Notes under the pieces: model-generated
Told to the model about the DNA's origin: nothing
Database searches by the model: none
The model's input: only the letters and a program-made list of their open reading frames with translations
Shown: in pieces, positions 7,999 through 17,811 of the stretch
Layout: each line of letters begins with the position of its first letter
How positions within the stretch are numbered: the first letter of the stretch is position 1
NCBI GenBank assembly: GCA_039984955.1
Contig: JBDWTN010000007.1
Span: 1,310,501-1,374,500 of the forward strand
Source of the DNA: Marinobacter alexandrii
GTDB lineage: Bacteria; Bacteroidota; Bacteroidia; Cytophagales; Cyclobacteriaceae
DNA: 64,000 nt
Direction of reading: 5' to 3'
Program-made: the position numbers and the translations under genes

Positions 7999-9609
7999 AT
8001 GAAACATTTAATTATCCTATTAATTATAAGTTCTAATTTTTGTTTTGCTCAGACGGTTGTTTTAGAATCTAAAATTGATCAAGCTCAACAACTTGCTGAT
8101 AGTGGACAATATGAGTCTACTATCAGCCTTCTTCATGAAATACTTCCTAACGCTCAAAGTCAAAATTCTGAATACCTGATTAGAATTTATATGCTTCTAG
8201 CAAAATCACATAGTTATACAGGAATACTAGACTATGGCTTAAGATACTATAAACTAGCACTGGAGGAGGCGAATGAAAATAACCAGTTGAAAACACAAGG
8301 TCAGTCTCTTTTGGGAATTGGATCTGTCTACTTCGCAATGGATAGTGTTATTAAAGCTAAGACGTATTTCGAGCAATCTTTGCCAATCCTAGAAGAACTT
8401 AAAGACACACTTAACCTAGCTTATATCAATAGTAATATTGCTCTCTTTAATTCTGATATGGGTAACCATGAAGAGGCGAATAAGAAGTTTACCAAAGCAA
8501 TTCTATATTTCAAACTTCTTGAAGATTGGCATGGGATAGCATCCACTAACTATAACATGGGCATAAACGAATCAAGAAGGGGTGACCTAAATAAAGCCAT
8601 CGATCAGTTCCAGAAATGCTATGACATAAGTCAGAAGCATAGTCTAATTGAAGATGGTGCAAAAGCCATTCGAAGAATTGCAATTGAATATTTTAAGCAA
8701 GAAAATTATGAGAAAGCATCATTATACTTTCTGAAATTTGATACCCTTGGGCATGATGTCTTTCATCAAGATTCAAAAGAGATAATTTTAGAATTCGAGA
8801 CAGAGTTTAAGACAGCTAAACTTGAAAGAGATAGTGCTCGAAAACAAACAAAAATTCAGTTTCTATATTTTGTTTCTGGCTTCATTCTTCTAATCTCATT
8901 GTCAGGTTATTTCATTCTTGATCAAAGAAGAAGGCGAATAAAAAGTTCTTCAAACCAAAAGATAAATGACCTCCTCCAGCAACAAGAAACGCAAACAACA
9001 CACGCACTTTTGGAGGGCCAAGATAAAGAACGGAAAAGAGTTGCTGCTGAATTGCATGATAGCCTTGGGAGTATCTTAGTTACGTTAAATATGTATGCCG
9101 ACACTCTCATTACTAAAGATTCAAAAGAAATGAAAAGCATTGCGCTGAAAATCAGTGAGACAGCTCAATTGGCAAATGAAGAAACACGAAAAATTTCTCA
9201 TAGTTTAGATTCTGGAATGCTAAAGCACTTTGGGCTTGAAGCTGCAATCAATCAACTCTCAGAGGCTGTAAGTACAGCAAAACAAATAAAGTTTGACTCA
9301 AGTATTCAGCTTCAATCAGCACTCTCTACTGACATGAGTCTCGAGATTTATAGAGTTATTCAAGAGTTAGTAAATAACTCACTCAAACATTCACAATGTT
9401 CTAGAATCAGACTTGAATTAACCTCAATAAAAGACAGCTTGAATTTAATTTATGAAGATAATGGGGTTGGTTTCAAGAAAGAAGAAGTCATTCGAGGAAT
9501 GGGGTTGAAAAATATTGAAAATAGAGTAGATAAGTTAAATGGAGAGCTCACTATTGACTCTTCACCTAATCATGGCAGCACCTGTATCATTGAAATCTTT
9601 TCATCATGA
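7999..9609 (+). CDS. TPR-containing sensor histidine kinase (HisKA_3 / NarX-like)
   Basis: 536 residues. A signal peptide (1-18, ending SNFCFAQ) leads a periplasmic region of TPR-like repeats (about 25-250). One membrane helix follows (about 287-307). A coiled coil leads into a HisKA_3 dimerisation domain with RVAAELHDSLGS (phospho-acceptor H353) and a HATPase_c domain (ELVNNSLKHS, YEDNGVGF, GMGLKNIENRV). This layout, a TPR sensor in the periplasm with a NarX/DesK-type kinase, is common in Bacteroidota. It is coupled to the response regulator by a 4-nt overlap. The signal sensed is unknown. Confidence 0.92.
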   Translation: MKHLIILLIISSNFCFAQTVVLESKIDQAQQLADSGQYESTISLLHEILPNAQSQNSEYLIRIYMLLAKSHSYTGILDYGLRYYKLALEEANENNQLKTQGQSLLGIGSVYFAMDSVIKAKTYFEQSLPILEELKDTLNLAYINSNIALFNSDMGNHEEANKKFTKAILYFKLLEDWHGIASTNYNMGINESRRGDLNKAIDQFQKCYDISQKHSLIEDGAKAIRRIAIEYFKQENYEKASLYFLKFDTLGHDVFHQDSKEIILEFETEFKTAKLERDSARKQTKIQFLYFVSGFILLISLSGYFILDQRRRRIKSSSNQKINDLLQQQETQTTHALLEGQDKERKRVAAELHDSLGSILVTLNMYADTLITKDSKEMKSIALKISETAQLANEETRKISHSLDSGMLKHFGLEAAINQLSEAVSTAKQIKFDSSIQLQSALSTDMSLEIYRVIQELVNNSLKHSQCSRIRLELTSIKDSLNLIYEDNGVGFKKEEVIRGMGLKNIENRVDKLNGELTIDSSPNHGSTCIIEIFSS

Positions 9610-10223
9610 GTTCAATTAAAATTTTAATAGCGGATGATCATCAAATTGTTTTAGATGGTCTAAAGATGGTACTAGGCTCACACGAAGATTTTGAAGTTGT
9701 TGGTGAAGCATCGAATGGAATAGAAGTGCTTGATTTTTTAGTAAAGAACAGAGCTGACATTGTAGTTCTAGACATTAACATGCCAGAAATGGACGGCATC
9801 AAATGTGCGAAAAAAATAAAAGCCACCTACCCCAAAATCAAAGTCATCATTTTAACTATGTACGCACAAAAATCCTTCGTAGAGGAAATTGTAAAAATCG
9901 GTATTGATGGATGCTTACTTAAAAACAATACAGGCAAAGAACTTTCAGAAGCTATTACAAGAGTACATAGTGGAATGTCATACTATGATCAAATTCAAAC
10001 ATTCAATAAGGATGATAAAAATCAAAAAGAGTTACCGTTAAGCGAGAGAGAAATAGAAATAATCAGAAAATTAGCTGACGGGTTAACGAGTTCACAAATA
10101 TCAAATACCCTTTTCATCTCTGAACATACGGTAAAAACGCATCGAAAAAACATTCTCAAAAAACTAGATTTGCATAGCAGTTCCGAGCTCATCCAGTACG
10201 CACTTAATAAAGGGATTATTTGA
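9606..10223 (+). CDS. NarL/FixJ-family response regulator
   Basis: 205 residues. The receiver domain (1 to about 120) has the acidic pair at the end of strand 1 (LIADDH), phospho-acceptor D56 in VVLDINMP, and a lysine near 104 (LLKNN). The C-terminal LuxR-type HTH (about 140-205: LSEREIEIIRKLADGLTSSQI, HTVKTHRKNIL) binds DNA. It overlaps the kinase gene by 4 nt (ATGA), so the pair is cognate. Targets are unknown; the lipoprotein at the operon head is a possible one. Confidence 0.95.
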   Translation: MSSIKILIADDHQIVLDGLKMVLGSHEDFEVVGEASNGIEVLDFLVKNRADIVVLDINMPEMDGIKCAKKIKATYPKIKVIILTMYAQKSFVEEIVKIGIDGCLLKNNTGKELSEAITRVHSGMSYYDQIQTFNKDDKNQKELPLSEREIEIIRKLADGLTSSQISNTLFISEHTVKTHRKNILKKLDLHSSSELIQYALNKGII

Positions 10224-10280
10224 TAAGCGTATTCAATATTTATTTTTGAATATTATGTCTCAAATTATTCCGGTTATTTC

Positions 10281-10288
10281 TATATTTG
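10281..10288 (+). promoter_or_regulatory. -7 element (TATATTTG) for rplS
   Basis: TATATTTG fits TAnnTTTG, 38 nt before rplS, and is followed by a GCACTCCTTTTTT leader like those of other ribosomal protein genes here. No convincing -33 box was seen. Confidence 0.5.
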
Positions 10289-10325
10289 CACTCCTTTTTT
10301 AAAACACTCAGTAAAGAGTACAGAA

Positions 10326-10688
10326 ATGAGCGCAGAATTATTGAAAGTAGTAGCAGAAGAATATAAAGACATTAAATCTCAATATCCTTCATTTGGACCC
10401 GGTGATACAATCAATGTACACTACAAAATTAAAGAAGGTAATAAAGAGCGTGTTCAGCAGTTCCAAGGAACTGTGATGTCTATCAATAACAAAAACACTA
10501 ACGGTGAGACTTTTATTGTAAGAAAAGTCTCAGGTGATATTGCTGTAGAAAGAATTTTTCCAATTCTAACTCCAAATATTGATAAAATTGAAGTTCTTAG
10601 AAGAGGAAGAGTGCGAAGAGCAAAACTTTACTACCTCAGAGGACGAAAAGGAAAAGCTGCTCGAATCAAGGAAAAGCTTTCAAGATAA
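10326..10688 (+). CDS. rplS: 50S ribosomal protein L19
   Basis: Large-subunit protein at the 30S-50S interface. The 120 residues match the family: [26 protein letters not shown] at the N-terminal half, then [22 protein letters not shown] and the basic C-terminus [27 protein letters not shown]. It is detached from rpsP-rimM-trmD and has its own promoter element and terminator. Confidence 0.97.
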   Translation: MSAELLKVVAEEYKDIKSQYPSFGPGDTINVHYKIKEGNKERVQQFQGTVMSINNKNTNGETFIVRKVSGDIAVERIFPILTPNIDKIEVLRRGRVRRAKLYYLRGRKGKAARIKEKLSR

Positions 10689-10695
10689 AAAATTC

Positions 10696-10728
10696 AATCC
10701 CGACGATACTGTCGGGATTTTTTTTGCT
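10696..10728 (+). terminator. Intrinsic terminator after rplS
   Basis: 9-bp perfect stem AATCCCGAC / GTCGGGATT, loop GATACT, then a run of T, starting 8 nt after the stop codon. Confidence 0.9.
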
Positions 10729-10754
10729 CTTTATCCTCTTAACTTAGCTTTCAA

Positions 10755-11528
10755 ATGGAGCTGATTTTTTCAAAATATCAGGGAACAGGAAATGACTTCA
10801 TCCTTATAGATGACAGACAAAAGAAATTTCCACTGTCAAGCATTGATCTAGTCCAACAACTCTGCGATCGCCGCTTCGGCATAGGTGCAGATGGCCTTAT
10901 TCTAATTCAGGAGCATTCTGAATTAGATTATAAAATGATTTATTTCAATTCGGATGGTACTCAAAGTTTATGTGGTAATGGATCCAGGTGCGGTTTTGCT
11001 TTTGCGCGCTCATTGAAAATAGTCGCTGACCATGCAACGTTCGAAACCACAGATGGAATTCACAAAATAAAACTTGAGGATGGAAAAATACATTTTCAAC
11101 TGTTTGATGTTAGTGGTTTGGAAAAGATAGCTCAGGATGAATGGTATGTTAACACTGGATCCCCACACCATATTGTCATATCAGAATCAGTAGAAAATCA
11201 TGATGTAGTATCAGAGGGGCGAACTATTCGAAACCAACCTACTTATTCCAGCCAAAATGGCACAAATGTGAATTTCGCACAGCTTTTGCAGGATAAGGTG
11301 AAAATTAGAACATATGAGAGGGGTGTAGAAAATGAAACATTAAGTTGCGGAACCGGAGCTACGGCAGTGGGGATTTTAGCTGGAAGGCTTGGGTTCAAAA
11401 GTCCAGTAGAAATTCAAACAATGGGAGGCGAATTAAATATTTCTTTCAAACAGGAAGGAGATACATTTACCGATATTTGGCTTGCAGGTCCTGCAGAAAA
11501 GGTGTTTGAAGGAAGTGTAACAATCTGA
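10755..11528 (+). CDS. dapF: Diaminopimelate epimerase
   Basis: Interconverts LL- and meso-diaminopimelate in the lysine/peptidoglycan pathway. The 257 residues fit the family. Two catalytic cysteines are visible in their usual motifs: SLCGNGSRCGFAFA (N-terminal half) and ETLSCGTGATAVG (C-terminal half). The opening FSKYQGTGNDFILIDDR is typical. It lies just after the rplS terminator and has its own transcription unit or shares one with secA 102 nt downstream. Confidence 0.96.
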   Translation: MELIFSKYQGTGNDFILIDDRQKKFPLSSIDLVQQLCDRRFGIGADGLILIQEHSELDYKMIYFNSDGTQSLCGNGSRCGFAFARSLKIVADHATFETTDGIHKIKLEDGKIHFQLFDVSGLEKIAQDEWYVNTGSPHHIVISESVENHDVVSEGRTIRNQPTYSSQNGTNVNFAQLLQDKVKIRTYERGVENETLSCGTGATAVGILAGRLGFKSPVEIQTMGGELNISFKQEGDTFTDIWLAGPAEKVFEGSVTI

Positions 11529-11630
11529 TCACTCTTACATTAATCCATTATAACTTTAAGGCCTTATAGGCTAAATTTTAAAACCAGACGGCTAAACGTA
11601 AAACAAGAGGCCTCCAAATAAAATTTCTCA

Positions 11631-14600
11631 ATGCTAAACTCGATTACGAAGGGATTTGCCAAAGTATTTGGCACGAAAACAGAGAAGGATCTAAAAGAGC
11701 TTACCCCATATGTAGGCCTTATCAATACTGAATATGATAAACTTAAAAACATTTCTGATGATGAGCTTCGAGGAAAAACAACAGAATTAAAAGGAATCAT
11801 TAAGGATCACCTCAAGAACATCGATGATCAAATTGAAACGCTACATAAACAAGTAGAAGCTGATGTTTCATTGGATGTCCATCAAAAGGAAGATATTTTC
11901 AGTCAGATAGATAAACTTGAAAGTGATCGGGACGAAGAATTAGAAAAAGTTCTTCTCAATATCTTACCAGTAGGATTTGCAGTAGTTAGAGAGACTGCCA
12001 GACGATTTGCAGAAAACGAAAAAATTGTTGTTCAAGCTACCCAATACGATAAAGAATTAGCTGCTAAGAAAACCAATGTAGAAATCAATGGAGAGACAGC
12101 AACATGGAAAAATAAATGGCTTGCTGCAGGAAATGAGGTAGTTTGGAATATGGTTCACTACGACGTTCAACTTATTGGGGGGGTCGTTTTGCATCAAGGA
12201 AAAATTGCGGAGATGCAAACTGGTGAAGGTAAAACCTTAGTAGCTACGCTTCCTGCGTATCTAAATGCGTTGGCCGAACGTGGAGTACATATTGTAACAG
12301 TAAATGACTACTTAGCTAGAAGAGATGCCGAATGGAATGCTCCTATCTTCGAATTCCACGGTCTAAGAATTGATTGCATTGACAATCATCAACCAAATTC
12401 TCCTGAAAGGAGAAATGCTTATTCAGCAGACATTACTTACGGAACCAATAATGAGTTTGGGTTTGATTATTTGAGAGACAACATGTCTAGAAGTCCAGAA
12501 GAGCTTGTTCAAAAGAAACACCATTACGCTATGGTGGATGAAGTTGACTCAGTGTTAATAGATGACGCTCGAACACCCCTCATAATATCTGGACCTATTC
12601 CAAAAGGAGATGAGCATGAATTCTATGATTTAAAACCTAGAATCCAACGGCTAGTAGATGCTCAAAGGAAGTTAGTTAGTGATTACTTGAATGAAGCTAA
12701 AAAATTAATGAAGGAAGGAAAAGAAGCAGAGGCTGGACTCCCTCTTTTCAGAGCTTTCAGAGGACTCCCTAAGAGTAAGCCTATCATTAAATTCATGAGT
12801 GAGACTGGAATCAAACAAATTCTTCAAAAGACTGAAAATATTTATTTGGCTGACAACCAGAAAAAAATGCCAGAGGCAGATGAACCTCTTTTCTTCACAA
12901 TAGATGAGAAAATTAATAGCATTGATTTAACTGAAAAAGGCATTGATTTGATAACTGGAGAAGGCGAAGACACTAATTTCTTCATCCTTCCTGATATTGG
13001 AGACGAAATTGCCCGATTAGAAAAAGACGAAGAGGTCTCTGAAACTGACAAGCTTCAAAAGAAAGAAACAATCATCCGAGATTATAATATAAAAGGTCAA
13101 CGTATTCACTCAGTAAATCAACTCCTAAAGGCTTACTGTATGTATGAAAAAGATACAGAATATGTTGTCATGGATGATAAAGTTAAAATTGTCGATGAGC
13201 AGACTGGCCGTATCATGGAAGGAAGAAGATATTCTGATGGTTTGCATCAGGCTATTGAAGCCAAAGAAAATGTGAAGGTGGAAGATGCAACCCAAACCTA
13301 TGCAACGGTTACACTTCAGAATTACTTCAGGATGTATCACAAACTGGCAGGTATGACTGGAACAGCTGAAACGGAAGCTGGAGAATTTTGGGATATCTAT
13401 GAATTAGATGTGGCTGTCATTCCTACTAACCGTCCCATATCTAGAAAAGATGTAAATGATAAGGTTTATAAAACCATTAGGGAGAAATTCAATGCTGTAG
13501 CAGAAGAAGTTGTTGAATTGACACAAGCAGGAAGACCGGTACTCGTCGGTACGACTTCAGTAGAAATTTCAGAGCTACTCAGCAGAATGTTGCAAATGCG
13601 AAACATTAAGCATCAGGTCTTAAATGCAAAGCAACATGCTAAGGAAGCAGATGTAGTAGCTGAAGCTGGGAAACCAGGTGCAGTTACAATTGCCACAAAC
13701 ATGGCCGGTCGAGGTACTGATATTAAACTTACTGATGAAGTAAAAACGGCAGGAGGCTTGGCCATCATTGGTACGGAAAGACACGAATCCAGACGAGTGG
13801 ACAGACAATTAAGAGGTCGGTCCGGACGACAAGGAGATCCTGGATCTTCGCAATTCTATGTTTCATTAGAAGACAACCTAATGAGGCTTTTCATGTCTGA
13901 CAGGGTAGCCAAAATCATGGATAGATTAGGCCTACAAGAAGGAGAAGTCATCCAACATTCTATGATTACTAAATCTATTGAGCGAGCACAACGCAAGGTT
14001 GAAGAAAACAACTTTGCTATCAGGAAAAACCTTCTTGAGTATGACGATGTAATGAATAGTCAGCGTGAGGTTATATACAAGAGGAGGAGAAACGCACTAT
14101 ATGGAGAGCGTTTAGAGTTGGATATTCTAAACATGCTTTTGGAAACTTGTGAGGACATCATTTTCACAGCAAAAGGTCAGAACGATCTTGACAGTTTAAA
14201 GCTAAATGCAATCTCGATCCTTGGTCTTGATTTCAATATTTCTCAAGAAGAGCTTGAAAAAACTGATGAAAGTTCCCTTTCTGAAAAACTCTATGAAGAA
14301 GCGCTCAAAAATTATCATCAAAAAAATCAACATATTAAGGACAAGGCGCTTCCTATATTAAAACAGCTTAAATTGACACGAGGTGCTACATTAGAAAATG
14401 TTCTGGTTCCCTTCACTGATGGAAAAAAACAAATAGGTACATCTGTCAACCTAGATAAAGCAGTTGAAACCGAAGCGAAGGAAGTAATTCTGGAAATGGA
14501 GAAAATGATTGCTTTAGCAACCATAGATCTTTTATGGAAAGAGCATCTGCGTGATATGGATGACCTTCGTCAGAGTGTAAGAAATGCACAATACGAACAA

Positions 14601-14984
14601 AAGGATCCCCTATTGATTTATAAGTTTGAAGGCTTTGAAATGTTCAAGCGATTTATTGGCAAGGTCAATGAAGAAACTATTTCATTTCTTATGAAATCTG
14701 AAATTCCTGTAGAGCAAGCGGATGACGTTCAGGCCGCTCAAAAACAACGAACAAGTAGAGATTATCAGGAGCAGAAAGAAGAAAGCAGGTCGGCTCTCGC
14801 AGGCCCTCAGGGTGGAAATAGACCCCCTGTCCAACAACAGACGCAACCAGTCCAATCCCAGAAGATTGCTAGCAGAAACCAACGTGTGAATGTCCAGTAT
14901 GCAGATGGATCTGTAAAAAAAGATGTAAAATACAAAACAGTGGAGGACGATATTAAAAACAATAAATGCGTTTTAATCGACTAA
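11631..14984 (+). CDS. secA: Preprotein translocase ATPase SecA
   Basis: Motor ATPase that pushes unfolded preproteins through SecYEG. At 1117 residues it is longer than E. coli SecA (901), with an insertion in the N-terminal region (about 60-110) and a long segment around 350-490, as is common in Bacteroidota. Walker A is MQTGEGKT (195-202), Walker B region is MVDEVDSVLIDDARTP, and helicase motifs include NMAGRGTDI and QLRGRSGRQGD. The C-terminal zinc-binding CxCxSG motif of many SecAs is absent; the protein ends with a Gln-rich linker and a basic segment (VNVQYADGS to NNKCVLID). Its 3' end overlaps the next gene by 19 nt. Confidence 0.97.
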   Translation: MLNSITKGFAKVFGTKTEKDLKELTPYVGLINTEYDKLKNISDDELRGKTTELKGIIKDHLKNIDDQIETLHKQVEADVSLDVHQKEDIFSQIDKLESDRDEELEKVLLNILPVGFAVVRETARRFAENEKIVVQATQYDKELAAKKTNVEINGETATWKNKWLAAGNEVVWNMVHYDVQLIGGVVLHQGKIAEMQTGEGKTLVATLPAYLNALAERGVHIVTVNDYLARRDAEWNAPIFEFHGLRIDCIDNHQPNSPERRNAYSADITYGTNNEFGFDYLRDNMSRSPEELVQKKHHYAMVDEVDSVLIDDARTPLIISGPIPKGDEHEFYDLKPRIQRLVDAQRKLVSDYLNEAKKLMKEGKEAEAGLPLFRAFRGLPKSKPIIKFMSETGIKQILQKTENIYLADNQKKMPEADEPLFFTIDEKINSIDLTEKGIDLITGEGEDTNFFILPDIGDEIARLEKDEEVSETDKLQKKETIIRDYNIKGQRIHSVNQLLKAYCMYEKDTEYVVMDDKVKIVDEQTGRIMEGRRYSDGLHQAIEAKENVKVEDATQTYATVTLQNYFRMYHKLAGMTGTAETEAGEFWDIYELDVAVIPTNRPISRKDVNDKVYKTIREKFNAVAEEVVELTQAGRPVLVGTTSVEISELLSRMLQMRNIKHQVLNAKQHAKEADVVAEAGKPGAVTIATNMAGRGTDIKLTDEVKTAGGLAIIGTERHESRRVDRQLRGRSGRQGDPGSSQFYVSLEDNLMRLFMSDRVAKIMDRLGLQEGEVIQHSMITKSIERAQRKVEENNFAIRKNLLEYDDVMNSQREVIYKRRRNALYGERLELDILNMLLETCEDIIFTAKGQNDLDSLKLNAISILGLDFNISQEELEKTDESSLSEKLYEEALKNYHQKNQHIKDKALPILKQLKLTRGATLENVLVPFTDGKKQIGTSVNLDKAVETEAKEVILEMEKMIALATIDLLWKEHLRDMDDLRQSVRNAQYEQKDPLLIYKFEGFEMFKRFIGKVNEETISFLMKSEIPVEQADDVQAAQKQRTSRDYQEQKEESRSALAGPQGGNRPPVQQQTQPVQSQKIASRNQRVNVQYADGSVKKDVKYKTVEDDIKNNKCVLID

Positions 14985-15463
14985 TCATATTAATCACTCT
15001 TGTAGCTTGCAAGGCTACCACTCCTACATCATCTTCGGGTTCATACTCAGAAGACTTGAGTGTTCATAGACCGGCAATAGAGTCTAATGAAAAACCATTA
15101 GAGAAATCTGAACAAGAAATCAAAACTGAACCATACGCGCCTTTAACAGGTCATATCAGACAGGAACTAGATAGCATAGCAAAAGTTGCATATTCTCTGA
15201 ATAAGGAAGGAAGATATGTTGATGGCTTTGTTATTCAAGTCTATTCAGGAAATGACAGGAACGAAGCAAATCGTACGCGATCCAAAATGTATGAATTGTT
15301 CGCTGACCTTCAACCTAAAATTTCTTATCATCAACCAAATTTTAGAGTTAAAGCCGGGCGCTTTACGAATCGTCTAAGAGCCAATCGAATCCATCAAGAA
15401 GTAAAAGAAGAATTTCCTCGAGCACTGCTAATTCCTGAAAGATTTTTTCTTAAATATGAATGA
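14966..15463 (+). CDS. SPOR-domain lipoprotein
   Basis: 165 residues. A short signal peptide ends in the lipobox LVAC (Cys15), so it is probably outer-membrane anchored. A low-complexity linker (about 16-80) leads to a C-terminal SPOR-like domain (about 92-165: GFVIQVYSGNDRNEANRTRSK, FRVKAGRFTNRLRANRI). SPOR domains bind denuded glycan strands of septal peptidoglycan. The start lies inside secA (19-nt overlap) and the stop overlaps the M20 hydrolase start by 8 nt, so the three genes are probably one operon. Confidence 0.85.
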   Translation: MRFNRLIILITLVACKATTPTSSSGSYSEDLSVHRPAIESNEKPLEKSEQEIKTEPYAPLTGHIRQELDSIAKVAYSLNKEGRYVDGFVIQVYSGNDRNEANRTRSKMYELFADLQPKISYHQPNFRVKAGRFTNRLRANRIHQEVKEEFPRALLIPERFFLKYE

Positions 15464-16646
15464 CCTCATTCAAAAAATAAAATCGCTTTCAACATCGTAT
15501 TTTGAGGAAATTCTTGAAATTAGAAGACATATTCATTCAAATCCAGAATTGTCATTCCAAGAATACAACACTGCTGATTTCATTGAATCAAAACTCAAAG
15601 AATTTGGCATCACAAATGCAAAAAGAATAGCAGATACTGGAGTTACTTTTTGCCTAGAAGGCAAAGAAAAAGGCAAAACTGTTGCACTTCGTGCTGATAT
15701 TGATGCACTTCCCATTACCGAGGCTAACGATGTAGCTTACAAGTCCCAGAATCAAGGCGTTATGCATGCATGCGGTCATGATGTTCACACTTCAAATCTT
15801 TTGGGTGTGGCAAAAATTCTATCACAACTTACAAACGAATTTAGCGGTACTGTTAAATTTATTTTCCAACCAGGAGAAGAAAAATCGCCGGGTGGTGCTT
15901 CGATATTGATAAAAGAAGGAATACTTAAAAATCCATCTCCTGAAAAAATACTTGGTCAACATGTCATGCCTCTTATTCCAGAGGGAAAAGTAGGATTTAG
16001 AATTGGCAAGTATATGGCTAGTGCCGATGAAGTGTATCTCACTGTGAAAGGTAAGGGAGGACATGCAGCTATGCCAGAAGCTTTTGTCGATCCTATAGCA
16101 ATAGCGAGTCAAATCATCGTTGCATTGCAGCAAATTGTTAGTAGAATGGCAAATCCCAAAATTCCTTCTGTTCTTTCATTTGGGAAAATTTCAGGAGGCA
16201 ATGTGAATAACGTTATTCCTGAAGAAGTTAAAATCGATGGCACTTTCAGGACATTTGATGAAGAATGGAGAAAGGAGGCACTACAGAAAATCAAGGAAAT
16301 AGCATCTTCGATAGCATCCTCAATGGGAGCTTCTTGTGATGTCAACATTGCGTCTGGATATCCATTTTTGGTCAATGATGAACTTTATACGCTCAAAAAT
16401 ATTGCCGCAGCTAAAGCTTACATGGGAGAGGAAAATGTTGTGGAATTAGACTTGTGGATGGCGGCTGAAGATTTTGCTTTTTATACGCATGAAGTTCCTG
16501 GCTGCTTTTACCGCTTAGGTACCCGAAATGAAAAAGAAGGAATTACCTCAGGAGTCCACACCCCCACATTCAATATAGATGAAAATGCATTAAAAACAGG
16601 AATGGGCTTGATGGCCTATTTAGCTATTCATGAGTTAAATAGCTAG
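15456..16646 (+). CDS. M20 family amidohydrolase (N-acyl-L-amino-acid / hippurate hydrolase type)
   Basis: 396 residues, the usual length. Metal ligands are visible: HACGHDVHTSN (first His/Asp region), FQPGEEKSPGGA (Glu pair) and LGQHVMP. The dimerisation lid carries GKGGHAAMPEAFVDPI, and the C-terminus has AAEDFAFYTHEVPGCFYRLG. The family hydrolyses N-acyl amino acids; the true substrate cannot be read from sequence. The start overlaps the SPOR lipoprotein by 8 nt. It converges on the porin gene with a 1-nt gap. Confidence 0.92.
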   Translation: MNDLIQKIKSLSTSYFEEILEIRRHIHSNPELSFQEYNTADFIESKLKEFGITNAKRIADTGVTFCLEGKEKGKTVALRADIDALPITEANDVAYKSQNQGVMHACGHDVHTSNLLGVAKILSQLTNEFSGTVKFIFQPGEEKSPGGASILIKEGILKNPSPEKILGQHVMPLIPEGKVGFRIGKYMASADEVYLTVKGKGGHAAMPEAFVDPIAIASQIIVALQQIVSRMANPKIPSVLSFGKISGGNVNNVIPEEVKIDGTFRTFDEEWRKEALQKIKEIASSIASSMGASCDVNIASGYPFLVNDELYTLKNIAAAKAYMGEENVVELDLWMAAEDFAFYTHEVPGCFYRLGTRNEKEGITSGVHTPTFNIDENALKTGMGLMAYLAIHELNS

Positions 16647-16647
16647 T

Positions 16648-17811
16648 CTATAAAGCAATTTCTGTTTGAAATCTGAATACTAGATATTCCGTGGTTTGGC
16701 CAGGAAATGTCTGATAGCTGATGTCGCTTTGAAATTTTAAGTCATGGCCAGATATATACCTAGAGATACCCAATGTGTACTCTTTTTGATCCGCAAAAAC
16801 GGTTTGAACAGCATCAGCATCTATGTTGGTAAATCTTCCAGCAATCTCCCAATTAGACGAAAATAGATAACCTGCTTGAAATACAAAACCTGTTCCTGTC
16901 CCATAGATTCCAGTATTGTCATTGGAACTTCGTTTCACGAATTCAGACATTGCTGATATTCCATTGTATTTAAACATCATATCTGCAATGAAAGACTTAA
17001 GATCACTTGATGTATACTCACCCACACTATCAACTAAAAAACCACCGAGATTTCCTCTAGAGCGAGATGCTTTTATATTTAAATCACCGGTTATACCTAT
17101 TGATAACTTTGGAGATGATTCTCTTTTTAAATCTGATCCAAAATAATCTCCCTTACCTGTAAAGCTCCCCATCGGAAGAAACTCTAGCCTTCCTGTGAGC
17201 TGGTGGCCTCCTCCAGGATTTCTATCAATCACATTCCGGCCCTGCCCCATAGAAATTGCAAGCATCTGCTTGAATTTATCGTTAGAACTCTTATGCCGCA
17301 ATTGGACTCCAACATCACGATCAAGGTTATATCTGGAATTCACCAAACTCCGATCTACGAATTGTAGGTCTTGAGAGGAGATAACTCGTTCTCTATTTCC
17401 AGGTAATTTTGTTTGTCCGTACCAAACCTGCCAATTATTCGTAAACTTCCATTTCACAACAGCATCCAAAACTATATTAGCGGTATTTCCAAACTCATCC
17501 GCATGTCCACTTCTTTGGTCTCTATTAGATATCGCGAGTTCAAGTTTGTAAACGATACTTGGATCTATGGCCCACCCATCGAATTTTAGTCGCATTCTTC
17601 TCACAAGAAGCGCATCTTCATAATCGTCCGTGTCAAGGTTGTACCTTCCATCATATAGTGTTTGGAATCTGAACCCGAACTTCATAGCAAAGGTTGAGTC
17701 CTTAGCAACTAGATTCAGTCTTTTACCCCAAGAACTTGAAACAGCTTCCTGAGCTTGAATATGAATAAGTATACAGGTTGAAAAAAGTAGTGTAGAGTAG
17801 ATTTTTTTCAT
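16648..17811 (-). CDS. Phosphate-selective porin O/P family outer-membrane protein
   Basis: 387 residues with a Sec signal peptide (1-20, ending IHIQAQ). The body alternates polar and hydrophobic residues as in a beta-barrel and ends in a short strand (VFRFQTEIAL). The segment FAMKFGFRFQTLYDGRYN to RRMRLKFDGWAIDPSIVYKLELAISNRDQ matches OprO/OprP-type porins. It is divergent from a pair of Na/phosphate symporters, and together they make an uptake route: porin across the outer membrane, symporters across the inner. Anion specificity is inferred from family and context. Confidence 0.85.
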   Translation of the reverse strand: MKKIYSTLLFSTCILIHIQAQEAVSSSWGKRLNLVAKDSTFAMKFGFRFQTLYDGRYNLDTDDYEDALLVRRMRLKFDGWAIDPSIVYKLELAISNRDQRSGHADEFGNTANIVLDAVVKWKFTNNWQVWYGQTKLPGNRERVISSQDLQFVDRSLVNSRYNLDRDVGVQLRHKSSNDKFKQMLAISMGQGRNVIDRNPGGGHQLTGRLEFLPMGSFTGKGDYFGSDLKRESSPKLSIGITGDLNIKASRSRGNLGGFLVDSVGEYTSSDLKSFIADMMFKYNGISAMSEFVKRSSNDNTGIYGTGTGFVFQAGYLFSSNWEIAGRFTNIDADAVQTVFADQKEYTLGISRYISGHDLKFQSDISYQTFPGQTTEYLVFRFQTEIAL

